DNA of 64,000 bases from Sporanaerobium hydrogeniformans (GCF_002735925.1 NZ_PEDL01000014.1:33686-97685), one strand, 5' to 3'; positions 1-10,511 are shown, numbered from the stretch's first letter. Program-made: numbers and translations. Notes: generated from the letters alone by a model not told the origin.

Positions 1-2
1 AA

Positions 3-1220
3 TGGTTTAGTGAAAACATCTCTGTTATTTTACCTCATGCTCAAGAGATTAATGCTTCTGTTAGTCAAAATGGACTTACGGTCACGGTGGATACGGCTGT
101 GGCAGGAAATAGTGGTGGACTTATCCTTATTAGTGTAACAAAGGATGATGGCAGTAGTTTTGAAGGTAATGAAGAGTTTAAGACGTTTAAAGTAATGGTA
201 GATGAAGTTGGTTCGGCAGGAAGCTCTTATGAATGGGACTTTAGTCAAGATAAAAAGAAGATGACTTATATAGTGAACCTTTCGGTGTTAGATACCCTTA
301 CTTATAAGCCGGTAACACTTAAAGCAAGTGACCTTGCTATTGTAACACCTAAGGAAAAGGAAGTGCCTATTAACCTAAAGGAGATTCTACAAAAAGAGCC
401 ACCTACTCAAGATGTTTTTGATAGGCCAGAAGGAGAGGGAATCAGCTTACAGCACCCCGATTGTGATGCAAGGCTTCAAGCAGTGTACTTTGAAGGCGAT
501 AAGCTTTGTATTGAAATGGCCTATACTTCTAAGGAAAAAGGGTTATGGCAGAGAGTTTCTTTAGTAGATACACGTACAGGTAAATTAATAGATACCAGCA
601 GAGGGTCATCTGAGTCTTCTACCGGGGAGAGTAACCTTTCTTTTACAAAGGATATTTATGAAGGCTTAACAGTAGCAGATTTACCTTACTTGAAGTTAAT
701 GAATCAGTATAACGACTATGAGTATCTTGCTTTAGGTGAGTGGGAACTTCACTTTAAGTTAAACCCAAATGAAAATGTTAAGAAATCTAAGAGAACTTAT
801 AAGATTCCTGTAGAAGAAGGTTATGTTGAAGTAAATCAAGTAGAATTATCTATTGTTGGAGGTAGCATTGAAGGAAAAGCTGTTTATAATGAAACAAAAG
901 AAGGAAAGGATATCTCACTAACAGAAGATTTTACGAGTCAACTTCCTATTATTTTAAGGATGAAGGATGGAACCAAGGTGCAGATGTATCACTATCTTTC
1001 TAGCTATGGAGGGGATAACGGTGAATATGGTTCCTATATCAAGCCAGGTAAACCGTGGGAAAGCTATGCAGAAGAAGAAAAGGAAAGACTAAGAGAAGAG
1101 GCTCTTGAGAAACGTTATGTAAGGGTGCCAGGGTTTACAAGCATTTTACCCGAACAATTTATTGCTATTGAAAAAGTAGAAAGTCTTCAAATTAAAGATG
1201 TAGTCATTCCACTCTATTAA
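3..1220 (+). CDS. Partial extracytoplasmic protein, possibly DUF4179-like (N terminus outside window)
   Basis: The frame is open from the left edge (first full codon at base 3) to a TAA at 1218-1220, so about 405 C-terminal residues are visible. I see no membrane segment in this part. The start of the visible segment (NGLTVTVDTAVAGNSGG) resembles the extracellular part of DUF4179 proteins, which in Firmicutes are often anchored anti-sigma-like or surface proteins. The rest alternates polar beta-type stretches with acidic linkers and ends IKDVVIPLY. A terminal EEEKERLREEALEKR segment is probably helical. An internal ATG at base 87 is not the true start, because coding sequence continues upstream of it. 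The family assignment is weak; that it is the 3' part of a larger gene is certain. Confidence 0.55.
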   Translation, partial: WFSENISVILPHAQEINASVSQNGLTVTVDTAVAGNSGGLILISVTKDDGSSFEGNEEFKTFKVMVDEVGSAGSSYEWDFSQDKKKMTYIVNLSVLDTLTYKPVTLKASDLAIVTPKEKEVPINLKEILQKEPPTQDVFDRPEGEGISLQHPDCDARLQAVYFEGDKLCIEMAYTSKEKGLWQRVSLVDTRTGKLIDTSRGSSESSTGESNLSFTKDIYEGLTVADLPYLKLMNQYNDYEYLALGEWELHFKLNPNENVKKSKRTYKIPVEEGYVEVNQVELSIVGGSIEGKAVYNETKEGKDISLTEDFTSQLPIILRMKDGTKVQMYHYLSSYGGDNGEYGSYIKPGKPWESYAEEEKERLREEALEKRYVRVPGFTSILPEQFIAIEKVESLQIKDVVIPLY

Positions 1221-1302
1221 GTAAGTTTTGGTAGATTATCTTCATAAAAAGTAACGTTTGGTTTATACTATGCTTAGAATTTTATGAAAGAGGAGATGGA
1301 TA

Positions 1303-3081
1303 ATGGAACTGAATTGGAGTCTAAAAGAACTATACACTTCTTTTGAAGAGGAAGCCTTTAAGGCAGATATGAAAAAACTAGATGAGCTCATTGCTCAAAA
1401 TAAAAAATGGGTAGAGGAGCATACCGTTAATCATGAGAATGAAAAACAAAAGCTAGAAGAATACATCACTCTTACAAAGGAGCTATTAATGGTGCATGAG
1501 AAGCTTTCTAACTTTGCTTCTCTTACAGTAAGTATTGAATCACAAAATGAGACGGCTAATAAAATAGATGCTGTTTTAGAAGAAAAGATAAGTCACCTTG
1601 CTAGTAGTGATGCTAAAATGAGTAAATGGATAAGTGAAATAAAGGAACTAGAAGGACAAATCGCAGAATCAGATTTACTAAAGGAACATGCTTTTTATCT
1701 TCATGAAGCAGTAAAAGCACACAAGCATATGCTAAGTGAAAAGGAAGAAGCTATCCTTGCACGCATGCAAAACACAGGTTCAAGTGCCTGGGTAACCTAT
1801 AAGAATCTTTTAATAGCTACCCATAAAGTAGAACTTGAACTTAAAGGAGAAAAGAAAGAGCTACCTCTTACAGAAGTTTTAAATCTTGCTTACGAGGATG
1901 ACAAAGAAACACGTAAAAAGGCATATGAAGCAGAACTTGCTTCCTATAAAAAAATCGAGGAAGGTGTAGCTGCTGCTCTGAATGCCATTAAAGGAGAGGT
2001 GCTTACCATTACTCAATTAAGGAAGTATACTTCACCTCTTGAGATGACACTAGAAGAGTCGCGTATGGATAGGGAAACACTTGATGCCATGCTAGAAGCC
2101 ATCAAAGAAAAACTCCCTAGCTTTAGAAAATATTTAAGGGCTAAGGCTAAGAAGTTAGGCTATGAGGGTGGGCTTCCTTTTTATGAACTTTATGCACCAG
2201 TGGTAGATAAAGAAATGAAGTTCCCTTATGAAAAGGGCACTGCTTTTGTGGAGAAGAACTTCTATACCTTTAGTAAAAATTTAGGGGATTTTGCTAAATA
2301 TGCTATAGAACATCAATGGATTGATGTGATGCCTAAAGCAGGAAAGGTGGGAGGTGCGTTTTGTGCGGCAGTACACAGTATCGGAGAAAGCAGGGTTATG
2401 CTAAATTATGGTAATAATCTAAGTGATGTGGTGACCATGGCTCACGAACTAGGACATGGCTTTCACGACCATTGTTTGAAAAATGAAAGTATCCTCAATA
2501 TTAACCTCCCTATGTCACTTGCAGAAACAGCTTCTAATTTCTGCGAAACGATTATTAAAAAAGCTGCACTAGAAGAGGCTGATAAAGAAGAACGCTTAGC
2601 TATACTTGAAACAGAAATCAGTGATTCTACTCAAGTGATTGTAGATATTTACTCACGTTTTCTCTTTGAAAGTGCTGTTTTTGATGAACGTAAGAAAGGA
2701 CCACTTTCTGTTAAAGAAATAAATGAGTATATGTTAGAAGCGCAAAAAGAAGCTTATGGAGAGGGGTTAGATTCTAATTATCTTCATCCTTATATGTGGA
2801 CATGGAAACCACACTATTATTATGCAGATGCCAACTTCTACAACTTCCCTTATGCCTTTGGACTGCTTTTTGCAAAGGGGCTCTACAATGAATATCTAAA
2901 GGATAAGGAAGGTTTCCCGGAGAGGTATGAGCATCTTTTAGAAGTAACCGGTAAAATGAGTGTAAAGGATGTACTTGGCACTGTAAATATTGATGCCTCA
3001 GATAAAAACTTTTGGCTAGGTTCTTTAGAAATTATAGAGCAAGAGATTGAGGAATTTATTCAATTAATTGAAGAAGCTTAA
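1303..3081 (+). CDS. pepF: M3 family oligoendopeptidase (PepF-type)
   Basis: A 592-aa cytoplasmic zinc metallopeptidase that should cleave short peptides. The zinc-binding HEXXH motif is seen as HELGHGFHDH near residue 380, followed about 25 residues later by the SLAETASNFCE segment that supplies the third metal ligand in M3 enzymes. The N-terminal third is the long helical region typical of oligoendopeptidase F, and the length (about 600) fits the family. The ATG at 1303 follows an AGAGGAGAT ribosome site. The gene appears monocistronic: 82 bases separate it from the gene upstream, and a strong bidirectional terminator lies beyond it. Substrate preference cannot be read from the sequence. 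Confidence 0.95.
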   Translation: MELNWSLKELYTSFEEEAFKADMKKLDELIAQNKKWVEEHTVNHENEKQKLEEYITLTKELLMVHEKLSNFASLTVSIESQNETANKIDAVLEEKISHLASSDAKMSKWISEIKELEGQIAESDLLKEHAFYLHEAVKAHKHMLSEKEEAILARMQNTGSSAWVTYKNLLIATHKVELELKGEKKELPLTEVLNLAYEDDKETRKKAYEAELASYKKIEEGVAAALNAIKGEVLTITQLRKYTSPLEMTLEESRMDRETLDAMLEAIKEKLPSFRKYLRAKAKKLGYEGGLPFYELYAPVVDKEMKFPYEKGTAFVEKNFYTFSKNLGDFAKYAIEHQWIDVMPKAGKVGGAFCAAVHSIGESRVMLNYGNNLSDVVTMAHELGHGFHDHCLKNESILNINLPMSLAETASNFCETIIKKAALEEADKEERLAILETEISDSTQVIVDIYSRFLFESAVFDERKKGPLSVKEINEYMLEAQKEAYGEGLDSNYLHPYMWTWKPHYYYADANFYNFPYAFGLLFAKGLYNEYLKDKEGFPERYEHLLEVTGKMSVKDVLGTVNIDASDKNFWLGSLEIIEQEIEEFIQLIEEA

Positions 3082-3170
3082 GCTTGTATAAAAATAGATA
3101 ATCCAACAAAAAGATCCCGTAAATCCACACCATCATAGGGATAATTTAAAAAAGTAAATGGAATATGGAA

Positions 3171-3214
3171 AAGTAAGGGAGGGAACCAATGTCTGGCTCC
3201 CTCCCTTACTTTTT
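3171..3214. terminator. Bidirectional terminator between convergent pepF and the surface-protein gene
   Basis: Inverted repeat with arms 3171-3188 and 3194-3211 (AAGTAAGGGAGGGAACCA against its complement, one mismatch) and a 5-base loop. T's follow on the plus strand and the A-rich left flank gives a U tract on the minus strand. It serves both genes that converge here. Confidence 0.9.
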
Positions 3215-3226
3215 GAGTATTTCTAG

Positions 3227-6200
3227 CTATTTGCTTTTTTCTATTCCAGTTTCATCGAGTAGTGGTGCTTTTAACGAGAGATTCATCAACATTGAAGTAA
3301 TAGCGTTTGTATTAGTAATTATTTTATTGCCGGAATAGTACCTCCATTTGTTACCGTCCTTCACCCAGCCGTCTTTCAAAATGCCTGTATTTTCGAAGAA
3401 ATACTTCATGCCGTCAATGATCTGTGTACCGATGAGAGCTTTGCCATCTTTATAGTAAAGATACTGTCCGGTGTCATTTTTAGCCCAACCCTGTGTGGTG
3501 GCAGGATCGATGGTCAACTTGATATACCTATGAAGCATGGAAGCAACCTCTGCACGGGTGGCATTGGATTTTGGATGGAACCTATTTTCATCGTCACCCA
3601 TCATGATGCCTGCCTGTTGCATGAGTGTAACCGCTGTTTTGTAGGCATTATCGATGCTGGAAGCGTCCACGAAAGTAACTGCATTGCGGTTTACGGACAA
3701 CTTGTAGCCGGTGGCCTTGGCGTAGTTTTGTAGAATCATCGCAATTTCTTCACGGGTAACTGCTCTATCAGGGGCAAACTGATTAGTAGCCATGCCCTGT
3801 ATAATATTTTTTTTATAAGCCCATTCAATATAGGGATGGAAGCTGCTATCTTCCTTTATATCTACGAAGTTATTGCCAGTGTAGGCTTTTGTGTCTATAC
3901 CTGCCAATCTGCCAAGGGCTGTTACCAACATCCCCCGAGTCATAGCCATATTGGGTAAGAATGTGGTTTCGGTGGTTTCCACTAGTAGCCCACGGCCTAC
4001 GACATAATCAATGCTGTCCTTTGCCCAATGATCCTTAATATCGGTTAAATGAGTACTGGGGGGTATATAGCTTACACCGTATACTGAAAAATGATTGGTG
4101 GACAATAGCATGCGCCTACTGTTTGTGTCGTAAGCAGAATCAGCAATGCGATTGATTTTTTTGTCAGCACCTATATATACGCCGTAAAGATAACCGATAA
4201 ACTCATTTCTATCGGGAGTCGTGGAGATACCGAGGGTGGAAGTGCCGGTTTCCAGCGAGGTAATATTGACATTTTTCCCATCTTTTATAGAACGGAGGGT
4301 GATGTCAAAAGTGTTACGCAGATTGGGTACTGTTACGGACTTTATGCTGATAGTGACATCGCTGTTACTTTGCACTTGAATTTGTTTAAGGGCCGTTGAG
4401 TCAAAGCTCATGTTGACTGGTAGGCTAGAAAGACTGAAGGATTTTACTCCGGTATTTAGAAGGCGCATCAGGGCAGCACGCTCCAAGGTAATAGAAAAGC
4501 TGGTGGCTTTGGTAGCTGAAACTGGAATATCAACACTGACCTCATTTGTGGTGTTATTCTTGACCTTGGCATCCCCTAATGCCTTCTCAATCGCTGCCTT
4601 TATTATGCTGTCAGTGATGGTTACTATTGCGTTGTTGTTGATTACCTGTGCGGTAACAATTGCACTATCAGTAGAAGGTTGGTTGGGTTTTACCGAGGGG
4701 ACGATAATGGGATCTTGTGAGCTACTGTTTTCGCCGCTGGAGTGGCTAACGGCATTAAAGGTAATAGTGAGCCCGGATATCTGTGTATAAAGGACAGAAT
4801 CATCAGGCACAAAACGGGCTTCAAAGGTATTTAAGCCATATACGGCTGTTGACCATGGATTTACCCATTCGAAGTGTCCGCTGACACTGGCCTCTCCTCC
4901 TATGAGTGAAATTTGCGACAATGCCGTTCCAGTATAAACTATGCTGCTAACAGTGGGGGGCATTGTAATATGAGGTGTAGCCCCACCAATGGTAAAGGTT
5001 ACAAAGCCCATACTTCCTTCATAGTTTCCAATCCCGATAGCGTTGATGGTTGCAGAAGTCCCGACATGAGTATTGTTATGGTAGACGTAGGTAAAATGTG
5101 TCCCTTCGGTCAGAACCATAGTTCCATCCATGATGTGAGGCATAGGAGTGATGGTGCTACCTGTGTAGATCTGTTTCTCTACAGGAGCTACCGTAAAGGT
5201 AATGATACGAGGATTTACCTTCACCTTGAAGGTGGCGGATTGGGCGTTATAGTCGTTATCAGCCATCTTGGTTACGGCTATTTCTACCTCACCTACGCCA
5301 GTAGAATTTAGCAGCGTGCCGTTTATTTCTCCGGGGCCATCAATCACGGTAAAACTGAAAGCACCTGTACCAGAGCCACCACTGACCAAAGCAGACAACT
5401 CTAATGTGTCACCATAGTTAATCGTACCATCTAAAGCGTCCAATGCCACTTGATCGGATTTTATAAAACTATAGGCTATTGCTGTGCTGGTCACACCGTT
5501 GTAATTACTGTTCCCACTGTACTCTACAGTAAAGCTGCATGTGTTAGACGCGCTTGTTGGGGTAAAAGTTGCAGTATTGGCTGGGAGAGTCACAGTTGTT
5601 AGGATATTCGTCTCAGTCTTGAAGGTGAGAGTTCCCGTCGCGTCGCCAGGAACCACTGCTATTAGTTCTACGCTACCAGGGCGGATCTGTGTACTTTTGG
5701 GATTAGTTGACAGGGATATGGGAGGCAGTGCTTTTTCTACGTTTACTGTAATATTTCCTGTTATGATTTCATAGTTTCCACTGGGGTGGGTATAAATAGC
5801 TTCATAGCTTTGGTTATCACCAGTAACCAATGAAGTGGATGGCATAACCCAATCATATTCTTCAGGTAGGCTAATATTGCCCAATTTCAGTATAGGAGTA
5901 TAGGTAGCAGAGATAGGGGGTAGTTGCACAAAAATACCGGATGCTTTGGCCACATTTACTATAATATCTCCAGTTGCAGCGTCGTAGTTTTTGCTAGGAT
6001 CCGTATAAATAGCCTGATATCTCTGCCCATTTCCTGCATGCAGTACAGTGGAAGGATTACTCCACTCATAGTATGCAGGCAAGCTGATATCCCCTAGTTT
6101 CAACATCGGTGCATAGGTAACCAAAACCTCAGGTAAAGCAACAAAGGTACCAGCCGCCTTGTGGATGGTAAATGCCTTGGAGCCGGTACTACCTGCGTAA

Positions 6201-9200
6201 TTACCAATGCCCGTAATCTGGACAGTTGCGGATGCCCCTGCGTTAATATTGTTTTCATAACTATAGATAAAATCAATTCCCTTTACCAGAATCTTGCCAT
6301 GATCTTTTACTTCCGGTTCAGGAGTAAAGGCGCTTCCACTATAGGTCTGGTTAGGAATATCCCCAATAGCAAAGGTAGCGCTACTTTTAGGTTTAATCGA
6401 GAAGTGGATTCCATCTCTAAAAGTAAGCCTGTAATTGCTGCCACCGGTGAGTGTCCCTAACAGAATAGCATAGGTTCCGGTATTCTCTCCAACTACGCGG
6501 GTCAGAGATCCAGTCAAGAAGTCCCCAGAGGCCAGTGTAGGAGATAAAGTATACTGTAGGGCGGGATCCGTCTGCCCATAAATTTTGCTCTGTCCGGGAA
6601 CCGGTGTAACAGTGACTGGATTAGGGAGTATACTGTAAGTCACAAGTGGGATACTTGCCGCATTCACGTTTGCATCCCCAGAGATGTCTGCTATCACATT
6701 ATAATTCCCAACATTCCTGGGAGGAGTCGTTGATTTGGGGTAGATTGTTCCGTCCACACCCACATAATATACCGTTATTGGTAGATTCATTCCTTTCGTA
6801 TCAGTTACTGCTCCGATGCCGGTATTGGTACCGTCATAAACACGATCCGTTACAGCTTTGAACTGCAAATCACTGAGCCTTGGCGTATATTTCGTGACGG
6901 TCAGGGTAAAATTCTGCAGTGCATGGGTTAATGCACCGTTTGAAACCATAATAGTAAAGTTATGGGTCCCCGCAGGGATTCTGTCCCCAAAGAATAGAGA
7001 GCCGGTATCCTCAATGCTAACTCCAGTCGGTGCGTTGGGGGAAAGGGTATAGGTAAAAGGGGGTGTCCCGATAACAGACATGCCGAAGACATGAGCACTG
7101 CCATAAGTCAAATTGAGGTTTGATGGATTCAAAATCTGAGGAGCCTCCCGAGGAATAGCCATACTAGCAGCTGACTCCCCGTAGGTGTAATCCGTGTTTC
7201 GTGCCCGAACTTGAAAGCGATAAGGCTCTCCGTTAGTAAGTCCGCTATAAACGTAGCTGAAAGTCGGCCCGACTGAAAACCATGTATTATTGAGTGGATT
7301 ATAGATATGATAATCCATTATGGGGGATTTGCCCGTACTTGCAGGTTTACTCCAGGAGAGAGTGACCTTGCCACTGCCAGGGACTACAGTAAAATTTTGT
7401 GGAGGAGATGGACTTCCTGAAGAAATAAAAAGACTCTCAGAAGAACCAAAGCTATTTACAGCACATACAACGATTTGATAGCTACTTGTATCCGATATTC
7501 CTGAAAACTCATGTAAGAAGGCATCCTCTACACAAACACTCAAGACGCTGGAATTCGTATACAATGTTAATTCATAATATTCTACTCCTCCAGTTCCCAG
7601 ATCAAGTGGCTGTGTCCAGGTGATAGTCAACTTATTTACTGATGGGGTTACAGCGACCGTTAGGGGCGCTGAAGGCTTCTTGCCTGGTGGTTTTCGAATC
7701 GCTGACTCGGAGCCTATTCCATTACTATTGACAGCACGTACCCGAAAAGTATAAATAGTGCCGTTTGTCAGACCAGTAAAAGTATAAGTCAATAGGCTCT
7801 TATCAACGGGTATCCATGCCTCATTATCTTTTTTTACCTCATAACGAAGGAGGCTGCTTTCTCCAACGCTCATGGGTACATTCCAGCTTATGGTTACCTG
7901 TTTGTCACCATGCGCAGCCGTAAGGTTACGCGGTGCGGTTGGCAGGATGGGGGATAAATGGAGTGGTAATTCCCCCTGTTGCAATCCTTCTGGGAATCCT
8001 AAGAGAATAGGGAGGTGATAAGGCAAAACCTCCCACGCTGGGAGAGAAAAACCCTGTGCTTCGAAAAATCCCATTGCCTTAATCTCGGTAGCAGTTTTTT
8101 CTTCTCCATCGTTTCCTCCATCACCGGTTTTGGTCATACCAGAAAAGGAGATGACGTCCGTGATATCTATATACCAATCGTCAACAGCTCCAGCAAGCTG
8201 GCCTACTTTTGGACCGCCGTATGCACTGGTGTTACCACTTACTTGACTATTCAGTGCAGCACAGTTTCTTATCTCAGACGGGGTGTTGTAGTTACCAGAA
8301 ATGAAGCCTACTATACCACCAACATTTATGTAGCCGCTGACCGTACCCGTAGCGAAGCAACTTTTAATGGAAGAACCATTATGTGCCGAACCAACAATAC
8401 CACCATATGAACTACTGTAGTTTGGAGCACTCACGCTTCCTGTTGAATAGCAATTTATTACATTACCGCTAAGAGACCCTACAATTCCTCCTGCATTAGC
8501 TGGGGAAGAACCTGAGAGTGTGACGTTGCAGGTTGTGAAGCTACCTGCAATCGTATTGCCTGAGTTGTAATCGCTACCTAGTTTACCAACCAGGCCACCT
8601 ACCCGGTAATTACCCCGAACCGTGCCGCCAATAACTGCACAATGAGTAATATTACCCAAGCTCTGACCAGCTAGTGCACCTACATGCTCATACCCCGTCA
8701 CGTTTACAGTTGTTAGGAGGAGGTCGGATATCGAACCTGTTACGTTCCCAAACAAGCCGACATAGTTGGTGGATGGGGAATTAATGGTAAAGCTACTGAT
8801 GGTATGAAAATTACCTATAAAAGAGCCTGCAAAAGGTGTGTACTGCCCTCCAATAGGTGTCCAGTTTGTGGTATACTTCGAAAGACTGATATCAGTTGTA
8901 AGTTTAATTGTTTTTCCTGAAAAATCAAATTCACTACCACGTGTACCGTTTACGATATCTGCAAGTCCTTTAAGCTGTGCGGCGCTGCCAATTTCAAATT
9001 CGGTCGCAGTTGGATTAGCATCATACCAGGAATAGTCCGCATCTGTGCTAGTTAAGGCTAGCTGCATAACCAGTTCCACTGTTACATGAATTTGTGGTAG
9101 TTCGACTTCATCTGCTAAAGCATAGCCCTCCGGCAAGTTAGGAGTAAAGCTATAGGTACCTGCTGTTTCCTTGTCGTATACCGGTTCGGAAATCCATGTG

Positions 9201-9613
9201 ACAGGAATAGTGGTCTTTGTATCAGAGAGAGGTGTGACGGTATCTTCCTTGTTGCCGTTGGTTTCCATTTCACCTATTTCGTCAATGTCTATGGCGGAAC
9301 CAGTCACCATGTCGGTACTACTCTTCTCAAAATACGTTTCCTCGTCATCCAGTACGGGTTTTTTCTCCAAGGCTACAAGACTTACTGTTGCATTTAAAGT
9401 ATTTGGTAGGTCTAAATCTGTTTCAAGTGTGCCAAGAGATACGCTTTGCATTGTAGTAGACTTAGGTAGTGGTTCAAAAGAAAGAATCTCACCGGTTATG
9501 CCAATGGGGAGTGCAACTGTTTCGGCTGTAGCAGAAACAGACGTCATGCCCACGGTCATAATGACAGACATCATCATGACCGTTAGTCTTTGATTTGTTT
9601 TGAATTTGCTCAT
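3227..9613 (-). CDS. Giant S-layer-anchored surface protein with GLUG, fibronectin III, MBG-like, SLH and cell-wall-binding repeats
   Basis: A 2,128-aa secreted protein. I place the start at 9613: ATG preceded by GGGAGG, followed by a signal peptide (MSKFKTNQRLTVMMMSVIM...ATAET). The frame is open 20 codons further up but has no ribosome site there. Domains in approximate order are: GLUG-type repeats (265-460, repeated VGGLVG/GGIVG motifs), three fibronectin type III domains (555-825), and Ig-like or MBG-type repeats (850-1640) that include two tandem copies sharing (Y/Q)AIYT(D/H)PS and the LKLG(D/N)ISLP motif. These are followed by a linker domain, three S-layer homology motifs (about 1855-2030, e.g. 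DIKDHWAKDSIDYVV, and TR(G/E/A)-ending repeats) and two or three GW/YY cell-wall-binding repeats (2038-2098). SLH domains normally bind pyruvylated wall polymer. There is no LPXTG motif. The role is probably adhesion or wall structure. Base composition looks more GC-rich than its neighbours. Confidence 0.9.
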   Translation of the reverse strand: MSKFKTNQRLTVMMMSVIMTVGMTSVSATAETVALPIGITGEILSFEPLPKSTTMQSVSLGTLETDLDLPNTLNATVSLVALEKKPVLDDEETYFEKSSTDMVTGSAIDIDEIGEMETNGNKEDTVTPLSDTKTTIPVTWISEPVYDKETAGTYSFTPNLPEGYALADEVELPQIHVTVELVMQLALTSTDADYSWYDANPTATEFEIGSAAQLKGLADIVNGTRGSEFDFSGKTIKLTTDISLSKYTTNWTPIGGQYTPFAGSFIGNFHTISSFTINSPSTNYVGLFGNVTGSISDLLLTTVNVTGYEHVGALAGQSLGNITHCAVIGGTVRGNYRVGGLVGKLGSDYNSGNTIAGSFTTCNVTLSGSSPANAGGIVGSLSGNVINCYSTGSVSAPNYSSSYGGIVGSAHNGSSIKSCFATGTVSGYINVGGIVGFISGNYNTPSEIRNCAALNSQVSGNTSAYGGPKVGQLAGAVDDWYIDITDVISFSGMTKTGDGGNDGEEKTATEIKAMGFFEAQGFSLPAWEVLPYHLPILLGFPEGLQQGELPLHLSPILPTAPRNLTAAHGDKQVTISWNVPMSVGESSLLRYEVKKDNEAWIPVDKSLLTYTFTGLTNGTIYTFRVRAVNSNGIGSESAIRKPPGKKPSAPLTVAVTPSVNKLTITWTQPLDLGTGGVEYYELTLYTNSSVLSVCVEDAFLHEFSGISDTSSYQIVVCAVNSFGSSESLFISSGSPSPPQNFTVVPGSGKVTLSWSKPASTGKSPIMDYHIYNPLNNTWFSVGPTFSYVYSGLTNGEPYRFQVRARNTDYTYGESAASMAIPREAPQILNPSNLNLTYGSAHVFGMSVIGTPPFTYTLSPNAPTGVSIEDTGSLFFGDRIPAGTHNFTIMVSNGALTHALQNFTLTVTKYTPRLSDLQFKAVTDRVYDGTNTGIGAVTDTKGMNLPITVYYVGVDGTIYPKSTTPPRNVGNYNVIADISGDANVNAASIPLVTYSILPNPVTVTPVPGQSKIYGQTDPALQYTLSPTLASGDFLTGSLTRVVGENTGTYAILLGTLTGGSNYRLTFRDGIHFSIKPKSSATFAIGDIPNQTYSGSAFTPEPEVKDHGKILVKGIDFIYSYENNINAGASATVQITGIGNYAGSTGSKAFTIHKAAGTFVALPEVLVTYAPMLKLGDISLPAYYEWSNPSTVLHAGNGQRYQAIYTDPSKNYDAATGDIIVNVAKASGIFVQLPPISATYTPILKLGNISLPEEYDWVMPSTSLVTGDNQSYEAIYTHPSGNYEIITGNITVNVEKALPPISLSTNPKSTQIRPGSVELIAVVPGDATGTLTFKTETNILTTVTLPANTATFTPTSASNTCSFTVEYSGNSNYNGVTSTAIAYSFIKSDQVALDALDGTINYGDTLELSALVSGGSGTGAFSFTVIDGPGEINGTLLNSTGVGEVEIAVTKMADNDYNAQSATFKVKVNPRIITFTVAPVEKQIYTGSTITPMPHIMDGTMVLTEGTHFTYVYHNNTHVGTSATINAIGIGNYEGSMGFVTFTIGGATPHITMPPTVSSIVYTGTALSQISLIGGEASVSGHFEWVNPWSTAVYGLNTFEARFVPDDSVLYTQISGLTITFNAVSHSSGENSSSQDPIIVPSVKPNQPSTDSAIVTAQVINNNAIVTITDSIIKAAIEKALGDAKVKNNTTNEVSVDIPVSATKATSFSITLERAALMRLLNTGVKSFSLSSLPVNMSFDSTALKQIQVQSNSDVTISIKSVTVPNLRNTFDITLRSIKDGKNVNITSLETGTSTLGISTTPDRNEFIGYLYGVYIGADKKINRIADSAYDTNSRRMLLSTNHFSVYGVSYIPPSTHLTDIKDHWAKDSIDYVVGRGLLVETTETTFLPNMAMTRGMLVTALGRLAGIDTKAYTGNNFVDIKEDSSFHPYIEWAYKKNIIQGMATNQFAPDRAVTREEIAMILQNYAKATGYKLSVNRNAVTFVDASSIDNAYKTAVTLMQQAGIMMGDDENRFHPKSNATRAEVASMLHRYIKLTIDPATTQGWAKNDTGQYLYYKDGKALIGTQIIDGMKYFFENTGILKDGWVKDGNKWRYYSGNKIITNTNAITSMLMNLSLKAPLLDETGIEKSK

Positions 9614-9742
9614 ATCATTCCTCCCTTTTACATCCTGGAAGTCCCTGCTAAATTTAAAAATTATACAGCACATATTATCAAGAAAATTTAAAATAATTAA
9701 ACCGCATCCCCTTGAACGCTTGAGTTTCAGGTTAACAAGTGC

Positions 9743-9760
9743 TATATTAAAATTAATATA
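9743..9760. promoter_or_regulatory. Candidate TetR operator in the divergent intergenic region
   Basis: A perfect palindrome, TATATTAA-AA-TTAATATA, sits between the divergent surface-protein gene and the tetR-type gene. Size and position suit a TetR dimer, but AT-rich palindromes arise easily by chance, so this is inference from position. Confidence 0.35.
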
Positions 9761-9841
9761 ACCGATTTTAGTAAACAGGGTTAGCTATTTATTTTATTAT
9801 ATTTTATTTTTCTGAAAAATACAATAATTAGGAGAACAATC

Positions 9842-10495
9842 ATGAAAAAAAAGCTAGATAAAAGAAAGGTGCAAGGAGCTGAAACTAAAAAGAAATTATA
9901 TGAAATTGCTGAAAGGATGTTTACAGAACACGATTTTGCTACTGTCAATGTGGAAGATATTACTGATGAAGCAGGTATTACCAAGGGAGCCTTTTATGTA
10001 CATTTTGAGTCTAAGGATGCACTGATTGCCCTATTAATTAGGGATTATGTTGCTCGTGCTGATACGGATTACAAGGCATTCTTGGAAAAGCTACCTATTG
10101 ATATGCCAGCATCTGAGGTGCTACTCACCTTAATTGAAAAAATTGCCAATGTGCTCATGGATACAATCGGCTATGAAAAAATGAAGAAGGTTTACCAGAT
10201 GTTGCTGGATGGAGTCGTGGATACCGAAGCGGTCAAGGGCTATGGACGGGAGCTTTATACGTTATTTCATGGGATATTGGAGAGAGGAATTCAAAACAGA
10301 GAATTCAAAAACACCTTGCCAGTAGAAAGACTTGCCCAGCACTTTGTCATGGCAATCCGGGGAGTCAGTTATGAGTGGTGTGTCCGCTATCCTGATTTTG
10401 ATTTAAAAGCCCAGGCGACGGAGCATTGCCTACTGCTCTTGCATGGGATATGCTCTCACGAAAATAACAGGCCTAACATTTCTAACCTATACTGA
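9842..10495 (+). CDS. TetR/AcrR family transcriptional regulator
   Basis: A 217-aa one-component repressor. The N-terminal TetR DNA-binding domain is clear (residues about 12-60): helix 1 with LYEIAERMFTEHDF, then VEDITDEAGITKGAFYVHF, the usual helix-turn-helix with the aromatic tail. The C-terminal ligand pocket (60-217) is family-specific and gives no ligand clue. The ATG at 9842 follows TAGGAGA. It is transcribed divergently from the giant surface-protein gene, which makes that gene and itself the likeliest targets. A hairpin terminator follows. Confident on family, unknown on effector. Confidence 0.9.
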   Translation: MKKKLDKRKVQGAETKKKLYEIAERMFTEHDFATVNVEDITDEAGITKGAFYVHFESKDALIALLIRDYVARADTDYKAFLEKLPIDMPASEVLLTLIEKIANVLMDTIGYEKMKKVYQMLLDGVVDTEAVKGYGRELYTLFHGILERGIQNREFKNTLPVERLAQHFVMAIRGVSYEWCVRYPDFDLKAQATEHCLLLLHGICSHENNRPNISNLY

Positions 10496-10511
10496 AAGTA
10501 AATTAAATATT

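Noticed and set aside
3114..3142. ATCCC/GGGAT pairing after pepF
   Set aside because: Only five pairs with a 19-base loop; the strong hairpin at 3171-3211 explains termination.
8015..9593. Long open frames on the plus strand inside the giant surface-protein gene (for example 8015-8410 and 9171-9593)
   Set aside because: They are antisense to a strongly coding repeat protein, lack ribosome sites and give low-complexity products.
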